Source of the DNA: Streptomyces sp. NBC_00224
GTDB taxonomy: Bacteria; Actinomycetota; Actinomycetes; Streptomycetales; Streptomycetaceae
Direction of reading: 5' to 3'
Assembly: GCF_041435195.1 (NCBI RefSeq)
Contig: NZ_CP108106.1
Location: 8,259,001 to 8,323,000, forward strand
DNA length: 64,000 nucleotides
Of the stretch, positions 42,276 through 50,368 are shown one piece after another. Under the pieces are notes generated by a model. That model ran no database searches. It was not told where the DNA came from and saw only the letters and a program-made list of their open reading frames with translations. The position numbers were made by a program, and so were the translations under genes. Each line of letters opens with the position of its first letter. Position 1 is the stretch's first letter.

Positions 42276-42881
42276 TCAGTCGCAGGTGGTCGCGGAGCGG
42301 ACGGCGTCGATGAGAGCGGCCGAGGAGGAACTGCTGTTCTTCATGATCGCGGTGACCTTGCCGCAGCCGCCGCGTGTGCGGTAGACGGGGCCCGCGTACT
42401 GGGTGTAGTTGCCGACGTCCTCCGCGCAGCCGTCGTCGATGTAGTTGGAGCAGACCTTCAGCTTCATCCATTTGCGGGAGGCGGTGTTGTTGTCGAAGAT
42501 CGAGCAGACCGGAACGTCGTTGGGGTCGTTGGTGGGCGCGGCCTTGGTGTAGATGAAGAGGGTGCCGAGCCGGTTGAGGTGGGGCGGCAGCGTCTCGGCG
42601 TATTCGAGGGACCAGCCGCTCCCGCAGATCACGGCGGCCGCTTCGACCGCCGCAGGCTGGGCCTTGGCGATGGCACGTGTGGCACGGTTGGCGGTTGCCG
42701 TCACCAGGGCCGGGGCGGCCTTCACCGGCTTCGGAACAGCTCGTGCCGGGGGCGGTGCGGACGTCGGTGCCGTGGCGGCCTGGTGGGGGGCGGCGCCGGC
42801 CGACGGGACGGCGAGCCCGAGTCCGGCCAGGGCAGCGGCGGCGACTGCCGTACGGACGAGGGCTGGGCGACAACGGGGCAT
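42276..42881 (-). CDS. secreted cysteine-containing protein, unknown function
   Basis: 201 residues. Signal peptide VRTAVAAAALAGLGLAVPSA then AGA; GAAGGAG precedes the ATG by five bases. A Pro/Ala/Thr linker leads to a ~110-residue domain with six or more cysteines (VICGSGWSLEYAETLPPHL, VPVCSIFDNNTASRKWMKLK, VCSNYIDDGCAEDVGNYTQY, GGCGKV, TTCD). It looks like a compact disulfide-bonded extracellular domain. The stop is only 13 bases from the start of the 1331-residue gene, so they are co-transcribed and may act together. Confidence 0.75.
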   Translation of the reverse strand: MPRCRPALVRTAVAAAALAGLGLAVPSAGAAPHQAATAPTSAPPPARAVPKPVKAAPALVTATANRATRAIAKAQPAAVEAAAVICGSGWSLEYAETLPPHLNRLGTLFIYTKAAPTNDPNDVPVCSIFDNNTASRKWMKLKVCSNYIDDGCAEDVGNYTQYAGPVYRTRGGCGKVTAIMKNSSSSSAALIDAVRSATTCD

Positions 42882-43051
42882 CGGAGCTCCTTCGTTGATG
42901 TTCTTGGTGGGTTGGGGATGTGGAGCGGTTACGAGAGGGTGCGGGACGGGCGGGCCTGGCTTGAGATCACCCCTGGGGGCCGGACGTGCGATGGGGCCGC
43001 CTCCGCTGCGAGGCGTCACGCGGCGCCGAACCGGCGGCTCGCGTGGGTGGC

Positions 43052-43588
43052 TCAGTACCAGGGGGTGCAGAAGTCCTCTGAGCTGGAGCTGAGATGGACG
43101 CACGCCTGGGCCTGCTTGTAGCTGGGCTTGTAGAGGATTCCGGACCAGGAGTTGATCGTGTTGGTCCCCGCAGAGGAGTTCCAGCCGCTCTCGCCGATGC
43201 CGCGTGCGGCGAGCCCCCACTCCTCGTCGCCACCGCCCGTCCTGCGGCGGTTGACGTAGACCCAGCCGCCGCCGCTGCCCGTCGGATAGGTGATCCGGGA
43301 CCAGGCGTACGGGTCGCCGTCGGTGGTGCCCACGCGCAGGTCGAGCGCGCCGAGCGGGTAGGGCACTCCACGAGCCGTACTCGGCCCTGCCTGCCAGGTC
43401 TGGATGTTCGGGTTGTGCCCGTCGCAGCCGAAACCCGAACAGGAGAAGGCGGCCGCCTGCCCGGCGAACGCGGTCGACGCGCCGAACGCCGTCGACGCTC
43501 CGAACGCGAGCAGCAGCCCCGCCGTCAGCGAGCCGGCCCGCGCGTATGAGCGTCTGCGCCGCGCGCCACGTAAAGCTGTCTCGTCCAT
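43052..43588 (-). CDS. secreted DUF2690-like protein, first gene of the operon
   Basis: 178 residues with GGAGG five bases before the ATG. The signal peptide contains an internal duplication (AFGAST twice in LLLAFGASTAFGASTAFAGQ). The mature domain starts FSCSGFGCDGHNPNIQTWQ, which resembles the CxGxxCDGxDP motif of DUF2690, and goes on VGTTDGDPYAWSRITYP and RGIGESGWNSSAG to a C-terminal disulfide pair (QACVHLSSSSEDFCTPWY). Function unknown. 170 bases separate it from the next gene on the same strand. Confidence 0.75.
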   Translation of the reverse strand: MDETALRGARRRRSYARAGSLTAGLLLAFGASTAFGASTAFAGQAAAFSCSGFGCDGHNPNIQTWQAGPSTARGVPYPLGALDLRVGTTDGDPYAWSRITYPTGSGGGWVYVNRRRTGGGDEEWGLAARGIGESGWNSSAGTNTINSWSGILYKPSYKQAQACVHLSSSSEDFCTPWY

Positions 43589-43697
43589 GAAGGCCTCCTG
43601 GTGGTAGAGGGGTCTTGAGGGTTGGCAGTGTGCGGGCCCACACCGGTTGTCCGGTCCCTGCCGGTTGGATTCGAGCAGGTCGGACGGGAAACAGTGG

Positions 43698-43725
43698 GTG
43701 GACAAAGGGAGTTGTCCACGGACAA
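43698..43725. promoter_or_regulatory. nested inverted repeats GTGGACAA/TTGTCCAC/GGACAA
   Basis: GTGGACAA (43698-43705) faces TTGTCCAC (43712-43719) across six bases, and TTGTCCACGGACAA (43712-43725) is itself a 14-bp palindrome. The three half-sites lie about 110 bases before the operon of secreted proteins that starts at 43588. An operator is more likely than a terminator, since no T-run follows. Confidence 0.4.
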
Positions 43726-43817
43726 TGCCGAGCAGGGGCTGTGACAGGAAGCTGCTGCGGCGGTGGCGTCAGTCGGTACGCCGAGCGGCTGGACCTCGCC
43801 GTCGAGGGGGGCAGGGG

Positions 43818-43961
43818 GTGGCCCGCGAGGTCCCCGCACCGCGCCTGCGCGTGCTCGTACCGCGGCTCGCCGAGTACGACGACGAGCGGGAGCTGATCAC
43901 CGGCCTCGACGGGCTGTTGAGCGGGATGCCCGAGGCTCCGTTTGACTCGTTCTACGGCTGA
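43818..43961 (+). CDS. 47-codon open frame, small protein or gene remnant
   Basis: From a GTG at 43818, preceded by GAGGGGGGCAGG, the frame reads MAREVPAPRLRVLVPRLAEY then DDERELITGLDGLLSGMPEA and PFDSFYG. Third positions are almost all G/C, so the frame has coding character. It is too short for a fold I recognise and could be the end of a lost gene. Confidence 0.35.
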   Translation: MAREVPAPRLRVLVPRLAEYDDERELITGLDGLLSGMPEAPFDSFYG

Positions 43962-44065
43962 AGCGCACCCTGGGAATACGGGGTACACATAGGACATATA
44001 TCTACATCAGCCACGCGCCGTGGGCACCGCTGATGTGAGCCGGACGGCGCCCGGAAGAGGCCGTC

Positions 44066-44380
44066 ATGTCCACCGCTCGTCAGCTCCTCCGCGTCCGCGT
44101 CACAGCCAAGGACGCCGAAACCCTGCGCGCCCTCCTGCGCGAGGCACGTCCCGATGTCGGGGGGCGCCCGCGCCGGGGCGAGGACGGCAGTTTCAGCATC
44201 GAGGCATACGCCTCCCCGGAGCAGGCCGAGGCCCTCGAACGCGAGGGTGTGTTGGTCACGACCATCGAGGACGCTGCAGCCACCGGCCGCGCCCGCCAGG
44301 CCGAAGTCGGCGAGGGGGACCGGTTCGCCCCCGACGACGCGGTCCCGCGCGGGCTGGCCCTCAAGGTGAAGGACGCCTAG
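44066..44380 (+). CDS. hypothetical protein upstream of the M14 peptidase gene
   Basis: 104 residues, with GAAGAGG five bases before the ATG. LLRVRVTAKDAETLRALLRE, GSFSIEAYASPEQAEALERE and GVLVTTIEDAAATGRA give a beta-alpha-beta-beta-alpha-beta order, as in the pro-domains (peptidase inhibitor-like) of carboxypeptidases and subtilisins. That, with an M14 carboxypeptidase next door, makes a separately encoded chaperone/inhibitor plausible, but it is inference. Its TAG stop forms the left edge of the 223-bp inverted-repeat element. Confidence 0.65.
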   Translation: MSTARQLLRVRVTAKDAETLRALLREARPDVGGRPRRGEDGSFSIEAYASPEQAEALEREGVLVTTIEDAAATGRARQAEVGEGDRFAPDDAVPRGLALKVKDA

Positions 44381-44599
44381 GGCCTGTCCGGCGGATCTCG
44401 TCGGCACGCGGGGGCTTGGCACGCCCTCCCCCAAGGCCTTAAGGGCCAGGGGGGACCCCCAGCGGCGTTGTCGTCAGTTGCCGACGCTCCGCGTCGACGC
44501 CTTCCTCCGCCTTGCAGCTGGACGCGCCAAGCCCCCGCTCACCAGGATCGAAAGGGCGGCCAGGGCCGAGGCCGACCAGATCCGCCGGACAGGCCCTAG
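44377..44599. mobile_element. MITE-like element with perfect 22-bp inverted termini
   Basis: CTAGGGCCTGTCCGGCGGAT CT at 44377-44398 is the exact reverse complement of 44578-44599. The 179-bp interior has further inverted blocks (GCGGGGGCTTGG near 44409 against CCAAGCCCCCGC near 44528), and no coding capacity. The terminal CTAG is symmetrical, so the target duplication may be TA, TAG or CTAG. It sits between the stop of the 104-residue gene and the ribosome site of the carboxypeptidase, and could have separated them. Its transposase source is not in the window. Confidence 0.75.
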
Positions 44600-44621
44600 C
44601 AGGCCGCCCAGGAGGGACACC

Positions 44622-45692
44622 ATGTCGTACTTGAACACCACCGAGGTCGAGTCCGCCGTGACCAGCCTGGCCACCGCCTTCCCGTCCGCCTGCGACCTGA
44701 TCGACCTGCCCGAGCCGTCCGTGGAGGGCCGGGCCGGTCACGCCCTGCGGATCGGCACCGGCCCCGCCGGTACCCACGACAGCGTCGTCCTCATCGGCGG
44801 CGTGCACGCCCGCGAGTGGGGCAGCTGCGAGATCCTCGTACACCTCGCGGCCGACCTCCTGGAGGCCGGCGCCGAGGGTGCCGGGCTCGCCTACGGCGGC
44901 AAGACCTACACCGCCGCCCAGGTACGGAGCGTCCTCGACAACCTCGACGTCGTCGTCTTCCCGCTCGTCAACCCCGACGGCCGCCACTACAGTCAGACCG
45001 TCGACCCGATGTGGCGCAAGAACCGCAACCCGGCCAACTCCGGTGGCGACCCCACCCGTATCGGCGTCGACATCAACCGCAACTACGACTTCCTCTTCGA
45101 CTTCGCCACCGCCTTCGACCCGACCGCCGGAGTGCGGGTCTCCGACGACCCGGGCGACATCCAGGTGTACCAGGGCCCCAGCCCCTTCTCGGAACCCGAG
45201 ACCCGCAACGTCCGCTGGCTGCTCGACGCCTTCCCGCGGACCCGCTGGTTCGTCGATGTGCACAGCTACTCCGAGGACATGCTCTTCGTGTGGGGCGACG
45301 ACGAGAACCAGTCGCTCGACCCGGCCAAGAACTTCGGCAACGCCGCCTTCGACGGCAAACGCGGAGTGGCCGGTGACCTGGCGTACGCGGAGTTCATCCC
45401 GAAGGGCGACTCAGACGACAGCGCCGTACTCGCCGAGCAGTTCTGCAAAGGCCTGCACGGCGTACGCGGCAGTACCTACAGCCCGATGTCGGCCTTCTAC
45501 CTGTACCCGACCAGCGGCACCAGCGACGACTACGCCTACTCCCGGCACATCGTCGACCCCCACAAGGGCAAGATCTTCGGCTTCACCATCGAGTGGGGCA
45601 AGAGCTTCCAGCCGCCGTGGTCGGAGATGAAGCGGATCATTCTGGACGTGAACTCCGGGCTCGTACAGTTCTGCCTCGCCACGCTTCCGTAG
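44622..45692 (+). CDS. M14-family metallocarboxypeptidase
   Basis: 356 residues from the ATG at 44622 after AGGAGGG. Zinc ligands HxxE at His62/Glu65 (GGVHAREWGSCE) and His214 (FVDVHSYSEDM); substrate-carboxylate NR pair N152-R153 (DINRNYDF); catalytic Glu324 in FTIEWGKSF. This is a full carboxypeptidase A/B-type set. No signal peptide is visible at this start, so it is either cytosolic or exported by another route; a longer in-frame start would run into the inverted-repeat element. The 104-residue gene before the element may be its partner. Confidence 0.9.
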   Translation: MSYLNTTEVESAVTSLATAFPSACDLIDLPEPSVEGRAGHALRIGTGPAGTHDSVVLIGGVHAREWGSCEILVHLAADLLEAGAEGAGLAYGGKTYTAAQVRSVLDNLDVVVFPLVNPDGRHYSQTVDPMWRKNRNPANSGGDPTRIGVDINRNYDFLFDFATAFDPTAGVRVSDDPGDIQVYQGPSPFSEPETRNVRWLLDAFPRTRWFVDVHSYSEDMLFVWGDDENQSLDPAKNFGNAAFDGKRGVAGDLAYAEFIPKGDSDDSAVLAEQFCKGLHGVRGSTYSPMSAFYLYPTSGTSDDYAYSRHIVDPHKGKIFGFTIEWGKSFQPPWSEMKRIILDVNSGLVQFCLATLP

Positions 45693-45791
45693 ACCCACTG
45701 TTGTTTTCGGGGGAGGTGCGAGGACGTACTCACAGGCGGGTGAGTACCTTCGCGCTGATGCGCCCTGCACTGGTGGGGTTTGATCGACACC

Positions 45792-46418
45792 ATGCGTACC
45801 GACACCCACCCGGCACCCGCGCATCCCGCGACGCCGACGCCCGTATCACCGCGGCGCTTTCGCCGCACGGCTCTCATCGGGCTCCCGGTGCTGGCGCTGG
45901 TGCTCCTGATGGTCTTCCTGGCCCAGGCATGCGAATCGATGGCGGGCGGGCGCGTGCACTCGGCGCTGGACTATCGCCGGCATGTCGCCCGGACCAAGCA
46001 GGCGGGCATGGACACCGTTGGGCGGCTGCGGCCCGCACCGGCTCTGGCGGGCGCACTGCCGGGCGCCACGCTGGAGGGGACGGCGCAGGAAGAGGGCAAC
46101 AGCTCCTGTGTCGACGACCTGGGCTTCGACGAGGGCGACGTCACGCGGGGTCGGCCCGGCTTCAGTTGGAGACTGCGGTTCGGGGACAGCCGCGGCTACC
46201 TGACGGCCGTGGAGGACCTTCGAGCCCAGTGGAAGGCCCAGGGCCTGACTGTCACGGACGTGCCGCCGCCGGACCGGGGTGAACCTGGCGAGGGTCTTCC
46301 CGGAGTACGTACGACCGACCACGGCATCGAACTGTCCCTCCGGCGCGACTGGTACACGGGCAACCCCACGGTGTACGCCAACGGCACGTGCATGCGACAC
46401 CACGCGGGCCAAGGATGA
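45792..46418 (+). CDS. membrane-anchored hypothetical protein
   Basis: 208 residues. After a Pro/Ala/Thr-rich head and RRFRRTALIGLPVLALVLLM VFLAQAC there is one membrane helix whose end (LAQAC) could also be a lipobox, so it may be a lipoprotein. The external part has two or three cysteines (NSSCVDD, GTCMRHH) and LRFGDSRGYLTAVEDLRAQW. No family is recognised. Single gene. Confidence 0.65.
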   Translation: MRTDTHPAPAHPATPTPVSPRRFRRTALIGLPVLALVLLMVFLAQACESMAGGRVHSALDYRRHVARTKQAGMDTVGRLRPAPALAGALPGATLEGTAQEEGNSSCVDDLGFDEGDVTRGRPGFSWRLRFGDSRGYLTAVEDLRAQWKAQGLTVTDVPPPDRGEPGEGLPGVRTTDHGIELSLRRDWYTGNPTVYANGTCMRHHAGQG

Positions 46419-46470
46419 GCCGGGCTGTCGGCTGCGGAGTGCCCCCGCTCCGGCCTTGTAGGCTCCCCGC

Positions 46471-47124
46471 ATGCCACAACTCGGGGAATCGCACATGCCG
46501 GTGAGCGGGCAGCACGTGCGCCAGGCCGTTGCCTACTGCGTCGACGTCCTCGAAGGCGTCCCGGCTGCCCAATGGCACGACCGGGCCGGCGGCTTGGAGT
46601 GGACGCGCTGGGAGACCCTTGAGCACCTCGCGGACGACCTGCTCACGTACGCGCTGCGGTTCGGGCTCGCGCAGCCCATCGCCGTACCGCGCGTCCCGCT
46701 GCGTATCTCCAGCGATCGACCGGACGGCCCGGCCAACGTCATCTTCGGGGACCGCGAGGCAGGACCCAGGGGACTCCTGACCGTCGTGGAAGCCTGCGGC
46801 GGACTGCTCGCGGCCATCGTCGACACCGCCGACGCAACCACCTTGGCCCCGCACGTCTTCGGCGCCTCCGACCCGGAGGGCTTCGCAGCGATGGGTATCG
46901 TCGAGACCCTCGTCCACACCCACGACATCGCCCAAAGCCTGAGCCGCTTCTCGGAGCCCCCGCAGGATCTGAGTGAGCGAGTCCTCGCGCGACTGTTTCC
47001 CGACGTCTCCGTCATCGACACCCCGTGGTCGACTCTTCTGTGGGCCACCGGACGCATCGAGACACCTGGCCGCCCCCGCCGGACGAACTGGCGCTGGTAC
47101 GGCGCACCGCTTGGCCGCAGCTGA
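46471..47124 (+). CDS. DinB/mycothiol-dependent maleylpyruvate isomerase-fold protein
   Basis: 217 residues. Helical, with the metal-site histidines seen in this fold: WETLEHLADDL near residue 50 and ETLVHTHDIAQSL near residue 150. In characterised members (mycothiol-dependent maleylpyruvate isomerase and DinB-type thiol transferases) three His bind the metal. TAGGCT lies six bases before the ATG with no ribosome site, indicating a leaderless mRNA. It is convergent with the SnoaL-like gene, 1 base apart. Confidence 0.75.
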   Translation: MPQLGESHMPVSGQHVRQAVAYCVDVLEGVPAAQWHDRAGGLEWTRWETLEHLADDLLTYALRFGLAQPIAVPRVPLRISSDRPDGPANVIFGDREAGPRGLLTVVEACGGLLAAIVDTADATTLAPHVFGASDPEGFAAMGIVETLVHTHDIAQSLSRFSEPPQDLSERVLARLFPDVSVIDTPWSTLLWATGRIETPGRPRRTNWRWYGAPLGRS

Positions 47125-47125
47125 G

Positions 47126-47578
47126 TCACGTGGCTTCGGTGCCCCTCGTGTCGAACGCCTGGGCGACGGCAAGGCTGTCTTCGTAGACATGGTGACGGGT
47201 GACAAGGCCGTCTTCGACGGTGAGGTGCAACGCGAACCGCGCGCGATAAGCGCGTCCGGTGAAGCGGGCGGTCTGACGGATCTCGCCGAGCACGACTGCG
47301 TCGCGGCCATCGACGAGGATGCGCTCGATCTCGGTCGCTGCCTGCCCAGGCACATGGTGCTCGGCAAGCTCGCGGTAGTGGGCGGCGGCATCGGCACGGG
47401 TGGAGCGGTGACGGATCCATGGGGTGGCGGTCCGCCCGTGCTCGGCCTCCGGCCAGTCCAGCTTCCAGTCGCCCCGCTCGGCGTACATCGCAGCGATGCG
47501 CTCGGGATGGCCCTCGCCGATGCGGTGCAACAGCTCCTCCACGACAGTACGGGTAGTTGCGGGTGCGGCTATGGACAC
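47126..47578 (-). CDS. SnoaL/NTF2-like protein
   Basis: 150 residues. RTVVEELLHRIGEGHPERIAAMYAERGDWKLDWPEAEHG is cited here as residues 10-48, the helix and cone opening of SnoaL-like proteins; EIERILVDGRDAVVLGEIRQ, RFALHLTVEDGLVTRHHVYED are the later strands. Such proteins bind or transform small hydrophobic metabolites. GGAG is close to the start (GGAGTGATG...). Partner unknown. Confidence 0.82.
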   Translation of the reverse strand: MSIAAPATTRTVVEELLHRIGEGHPERIAAMYAERGDWKLDWPEAEHGRTATPWIRHRSTRADAAAHYRELAEHHVPGQAATEIERILVDGRDAVVLGEIRQTARFTGRAYRARFALHLTVEDGLVTRHHVYEDSLAVAQAFDTRGTEAT

Positions 47579-47974
47579 GACACATCACTCCGATCCGACA
47601 TCCGCGTCCGACCGACGCGGCGAGATCAGCATTCTCGCCAGCGCCGACAGATCGGCGCCATTACCTCCCAGGTAACGACACGGAGCGTCAAGAACCCCTT
47701 TCGCGATAGGCCCTGGCTGCATGCGACCGCGTCGGCGTGGCCTTACCCAGCGCCGCCGAACGAGCGCGCCGGCCAGGTTCTGACCTGGCTGCGGGACAAC
47801 CCCCGGTAGAAGCGGCCGCGCCGCGCAAGGATGGCGTCAAGGCGGACCGTGGAAACGTATGGGAGGTGTCAATAAGCCCGGTTTTTCCCGTTAGGTGGGG
47901 GTTGGCTGTGACTGGTTCACGCCGACAGGCATCCCAGGCGATCCGGGCGGGGCCGAGTGACTGAGGGAGAGACA
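47579..47974. other. intergenic region, possible gene debris
   Basis: 396 bases. A short frame ending about 47809 (NPFRDRPWLHATASAWPYPA then PPNERAGQVLTWLRDNPR) has some protein-like character but no start or family I can name. The right end contains the promoter and ribosome site of the pore-forming-toxin-like gene. Confidence 0.35.
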
Positions 47975-49027
47975 GTGAAGTTGTCCATACGCAAGAGGGG
48001 CTTCGCCCGTTTCGTGGTGCCGGTTACCGCCATCGCGGCCCTCGCCGCCTTGGCGGCGCCCGGCGATGCCTCCGCCGCCGCCCACAGTGCTCCGGCGTAC
48101 CCCGCCGACCTCGACAGCCTGCTCAACGACCTCGTGCGGTACGGCGATTCCGCCACCACGAACGGTGAGCGGCAGTACGCGTCCGTGTGGGACAACCGTC
48201 ACTGGACGTACCAGTGGGGCCGGAGCAACATTCCGACGACCAGCCATGTGTCGACCCGCAACGACGCCTCGGGTGTCACCTTCTCCAACCTTCAGGTGAC
48301 TCCGGACGGTGAGGCGACCACGAGCCCCGGGGCCACCTGGTACGTGGGCAGCTCTTTCCTGACGAACAAAACCGACAGGGAGATGACGCTGACGACCCAG
48401 AGCTTCAGCAAGACGGTGACGGACACCCTGTCAACCGCGGTCACCAAGCAGTTCTCCACATCCCACAAGGTATCGGGGCAGGTGAATGTCGGTAACTTCT
48501 TCAGCGGCAGCGACGAGTTCACCGCCACATGGACCTGGGGTGAGACCGACACCAAGACGGAATCCGAGCAGGAGACCTACAAAGCGAAGTCCCAGTCGGT
48601 CCCGGTGCCGCCGCACACCACCGCCGTCGTCAAGGTCGTGCTCAAGCAGACGAAGAGCACGGGCGCGGTGAAGCTGGAGGGCGACCTGGACGGAAGCTTC
48701 ACCAGGTCCTTGATCCGTACGGACTGCAACGACAGCGGTGCCTGTGCCCCCGGCCACGTTGTCCGAAGCAGTACGGAATCGGTGTACGACACGGCCCTGG
48801 CCGCCGTTCCGCTGCCGCCGGGCATCTACCTCAGCGGCCATCACACGGTCGCGGTTCCGGGCCTGGGCACCTATACCGCCGAGAACGGCTCGCAGTTCGG
48901 CGTCGAGGTCAGCTACGCGCCGCAGCAGTCGGCTCCGGCCCCTGGCGCATCGGCCCCGGCCCCCGCCGCATTGCACTCGTACTCCTACACGGTGCCTGTT
49001 CAGAAGGCTGCCGCACCTCCTCGGTGA
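47975..49027 (+). CDS. secreted aerolysin-like (ETX/MTX2-family) pore-forming protein
   Basis: 350 residues from the GTG at 47975, with GAGGGAGA six bases before it. Signal peptide to about residue 37 (LAALAAPGDASA). The central part has the ETX/MTX2 features: TWYVGSSFLTNKTDREMTL, a long Ser/Thr-alternating stretch QSFSKTVTDTLSTAVTKQFS then TSHKVSGQVNVG that would form the amphipathic transmembrane hairpin, FTATWTWGETDTKTESEQET, and QSVPVPPHTTAVVKVVLKQT. The C-terminal ~50 residues are Ala/Pro-rich. Relatives insert beta-barrel pores into target membranes after oligomerisation. Target unknown; it has no immunity gene I can identify. Confidence 0.82.
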   Translation: MKLSIRKRGFARFVVPVTAIAALAALAAPGDASAAAHSAPAYPADLDSLLNDLVRYGDSATTNGERQYASVWDNRHWTYQWGRSNIPTTSHVSTRNDASGVTFSNLQVTPDGEATTSPGATWYVGSSFLTNKTDREMTLTTQSFSKTVTDTLSTAVTKQFSTSHKVSGQVNVGNFFSGSDEFTATWTWGETDTKTESEQETYKAKSQSVPVPPHTTAVVKVVLKQTKSTGAVKLEGDLDGSFTRSLIRTDCNDSGACAPGHVVRSSTESVYDTALAAVPLPPGIYLSGHHTVAVPGLGTYTAENGSQFGVEVSYAPQQSAPAPGASAPAPAALHSYSYTVPVQKAAAPPR

Positions 49028-49267
49028 CCAGGCGTACCACCAACGCCGCCCGGGGCCCGCGGCCTGCATCGCGCTCGGCACCGCAGCGGACGGCATGGCG
49101 AAGGCGCCCGCTGAGGGCGTGTGGTGAAGGCCCCGTCCTCCACCCGGTCCGGCGGAAACTTCCTCCGGACCGGTCGCAACCTCGCGACTGGTCGCGCGTC
49201 GTATGGGGCAAGGGGTGTGACCCGCGCCCCGACAGCACCCGTCCGCAAGAAGCAAGAAAGGCAGACG

Positions 49268-50323
49268 ATGTCAGCCACACATCGAGCATTCCCCCGCAAA
49301 CTCGCCGCTGCGGGAGCCCTCCTGCTGAGTGCGACCACGACCACGGGGGCAGTGCTGCTGCCGACCTCGGCCCTCGCCGCGGAACCGGAGTCCATAACGA
49401 CGCATTCCGGCGCCACAACCGAACAAGAACGCAGCCGGATCGATACCTACTGGACCCCCACACGGATGAAGCTGGCAGGCGCTTTGGTCCCCGAGATCAC
49501 CCCCGTGCCCGAGGACGACAACACGCCTGACGATCCGCACCCGCTTCCCGCGAACACGCTGGATCCCGGGGCCACATGGACGCACGGCGGAGCGGTGAAC
49601 AAGAGCGTCGGCCGTCTCTTCTTCACCTTCTCCGACGGCTACGACGGCAGTTGCACCGCAACCGTCGTCAACAGCGCGAACCGCAGCACCATCATCACGG
49701 CGGCGCACTGTCTGAGGGGCGTCGGGGCTCCCGCTGCCGACGGCACATGGAACCGCAACCTCTATTTCGTGCCCGGTTACCGCAACGGAACGAAGCCGCT
49801 CGGCGGTTTCAGCATCAAGAACATGGCCACCTCTTCCCGTTGGGACGCCGATCCGAGCAAGACGACCTCGGACGATGTCGCTGTCGCCGGCCACGACACG
49901 GGAATCCTCGTAGCAAACCCTTCAGCCGGGGGTCGACGGATCGCGGACGTCACAGGAAGCCAGAAGATCGCGTTCACCAAGCCTGCCAAGGACGAGTTCA
50001 TCCACACCTTCGGGTACCCGAAAGACCGACTCAACGACCCCAGCGCCACATACACCGGATCCCGCATGATCCATTGCGCCGGACCGGCTCAGCCCGGCCC
50101 CAAAGCCCCCCTTCTGTGGGGTGAGCCCTGCGACATGTCACACGGGGCGAGCGGTGGCCCCCACCTCGCACAGTTCGACACCCAGAGCGGCACCGGCACC
50201 GTCGTCGGTGTCACCACCACCAGCGACGAACTCGCGGGCGGGCAGGCCAATACGCTCTACGCCACACGCCTTGGCGACAGTGCCCACCGCCTCTACAACT
50301 GGGCGCAGACACGCTCGGCCTGA
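49268..50323 (+). CDS. secreted trypsin-like serine protease (S1 family)
   Basis: 351 residues with a signal peptide (to ~38, TSALA) and a pro-region (residues ~39-105). Catalytic His147 in IITAAHC, Asp210 in AGHDTGILV, Ser295 in CDMSHGASGGP. Disulfide cysteines flank the histidine and serine. AAAGG precedes the ATG. This form, with a long pro-peptide and PEDDNTPDDP linker, is typical of Streptomyces extracellular proteases. It follows the pore-former by 240 bases on the same strand; the pair may be expressed together. Confidence 0.9.
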   Translation: MSATHRAFPRKLAAAGALLLSATTTTGAVLLPTSALAAEPESITTHSGATTEQERSRIDTYWTPTRMKLAGALVPEITPVPEDDNTPDDPHPLPANTLDPGATWTHGGAVNKSVGRLFFTFSDGYDGSCTATVVNSANRSTIITAAHCLRGVGAPAADGTWNRNLYFVPGYRNGTKPLGGFSIKNMATSSRWDADPSKTTSDDVAVAGHDTGILVANPSAGGRRIADVTGSQKIAFTKPAKDEFIHTFGYPKDRLNDPSATYTGSRMIHCAGPAQPGPKAPLLWGEPCDMSHGASGGPHLAQFDTQSGTGTVVGVTTTSDELAGGQANTLYATRLGDSAHRLYNWAQTRSA

Positions 50324-50368
50324 CCTCTTGGCTTGGCCAAGGTTTGCCGAGTCGGCGCCTTCGGATTC

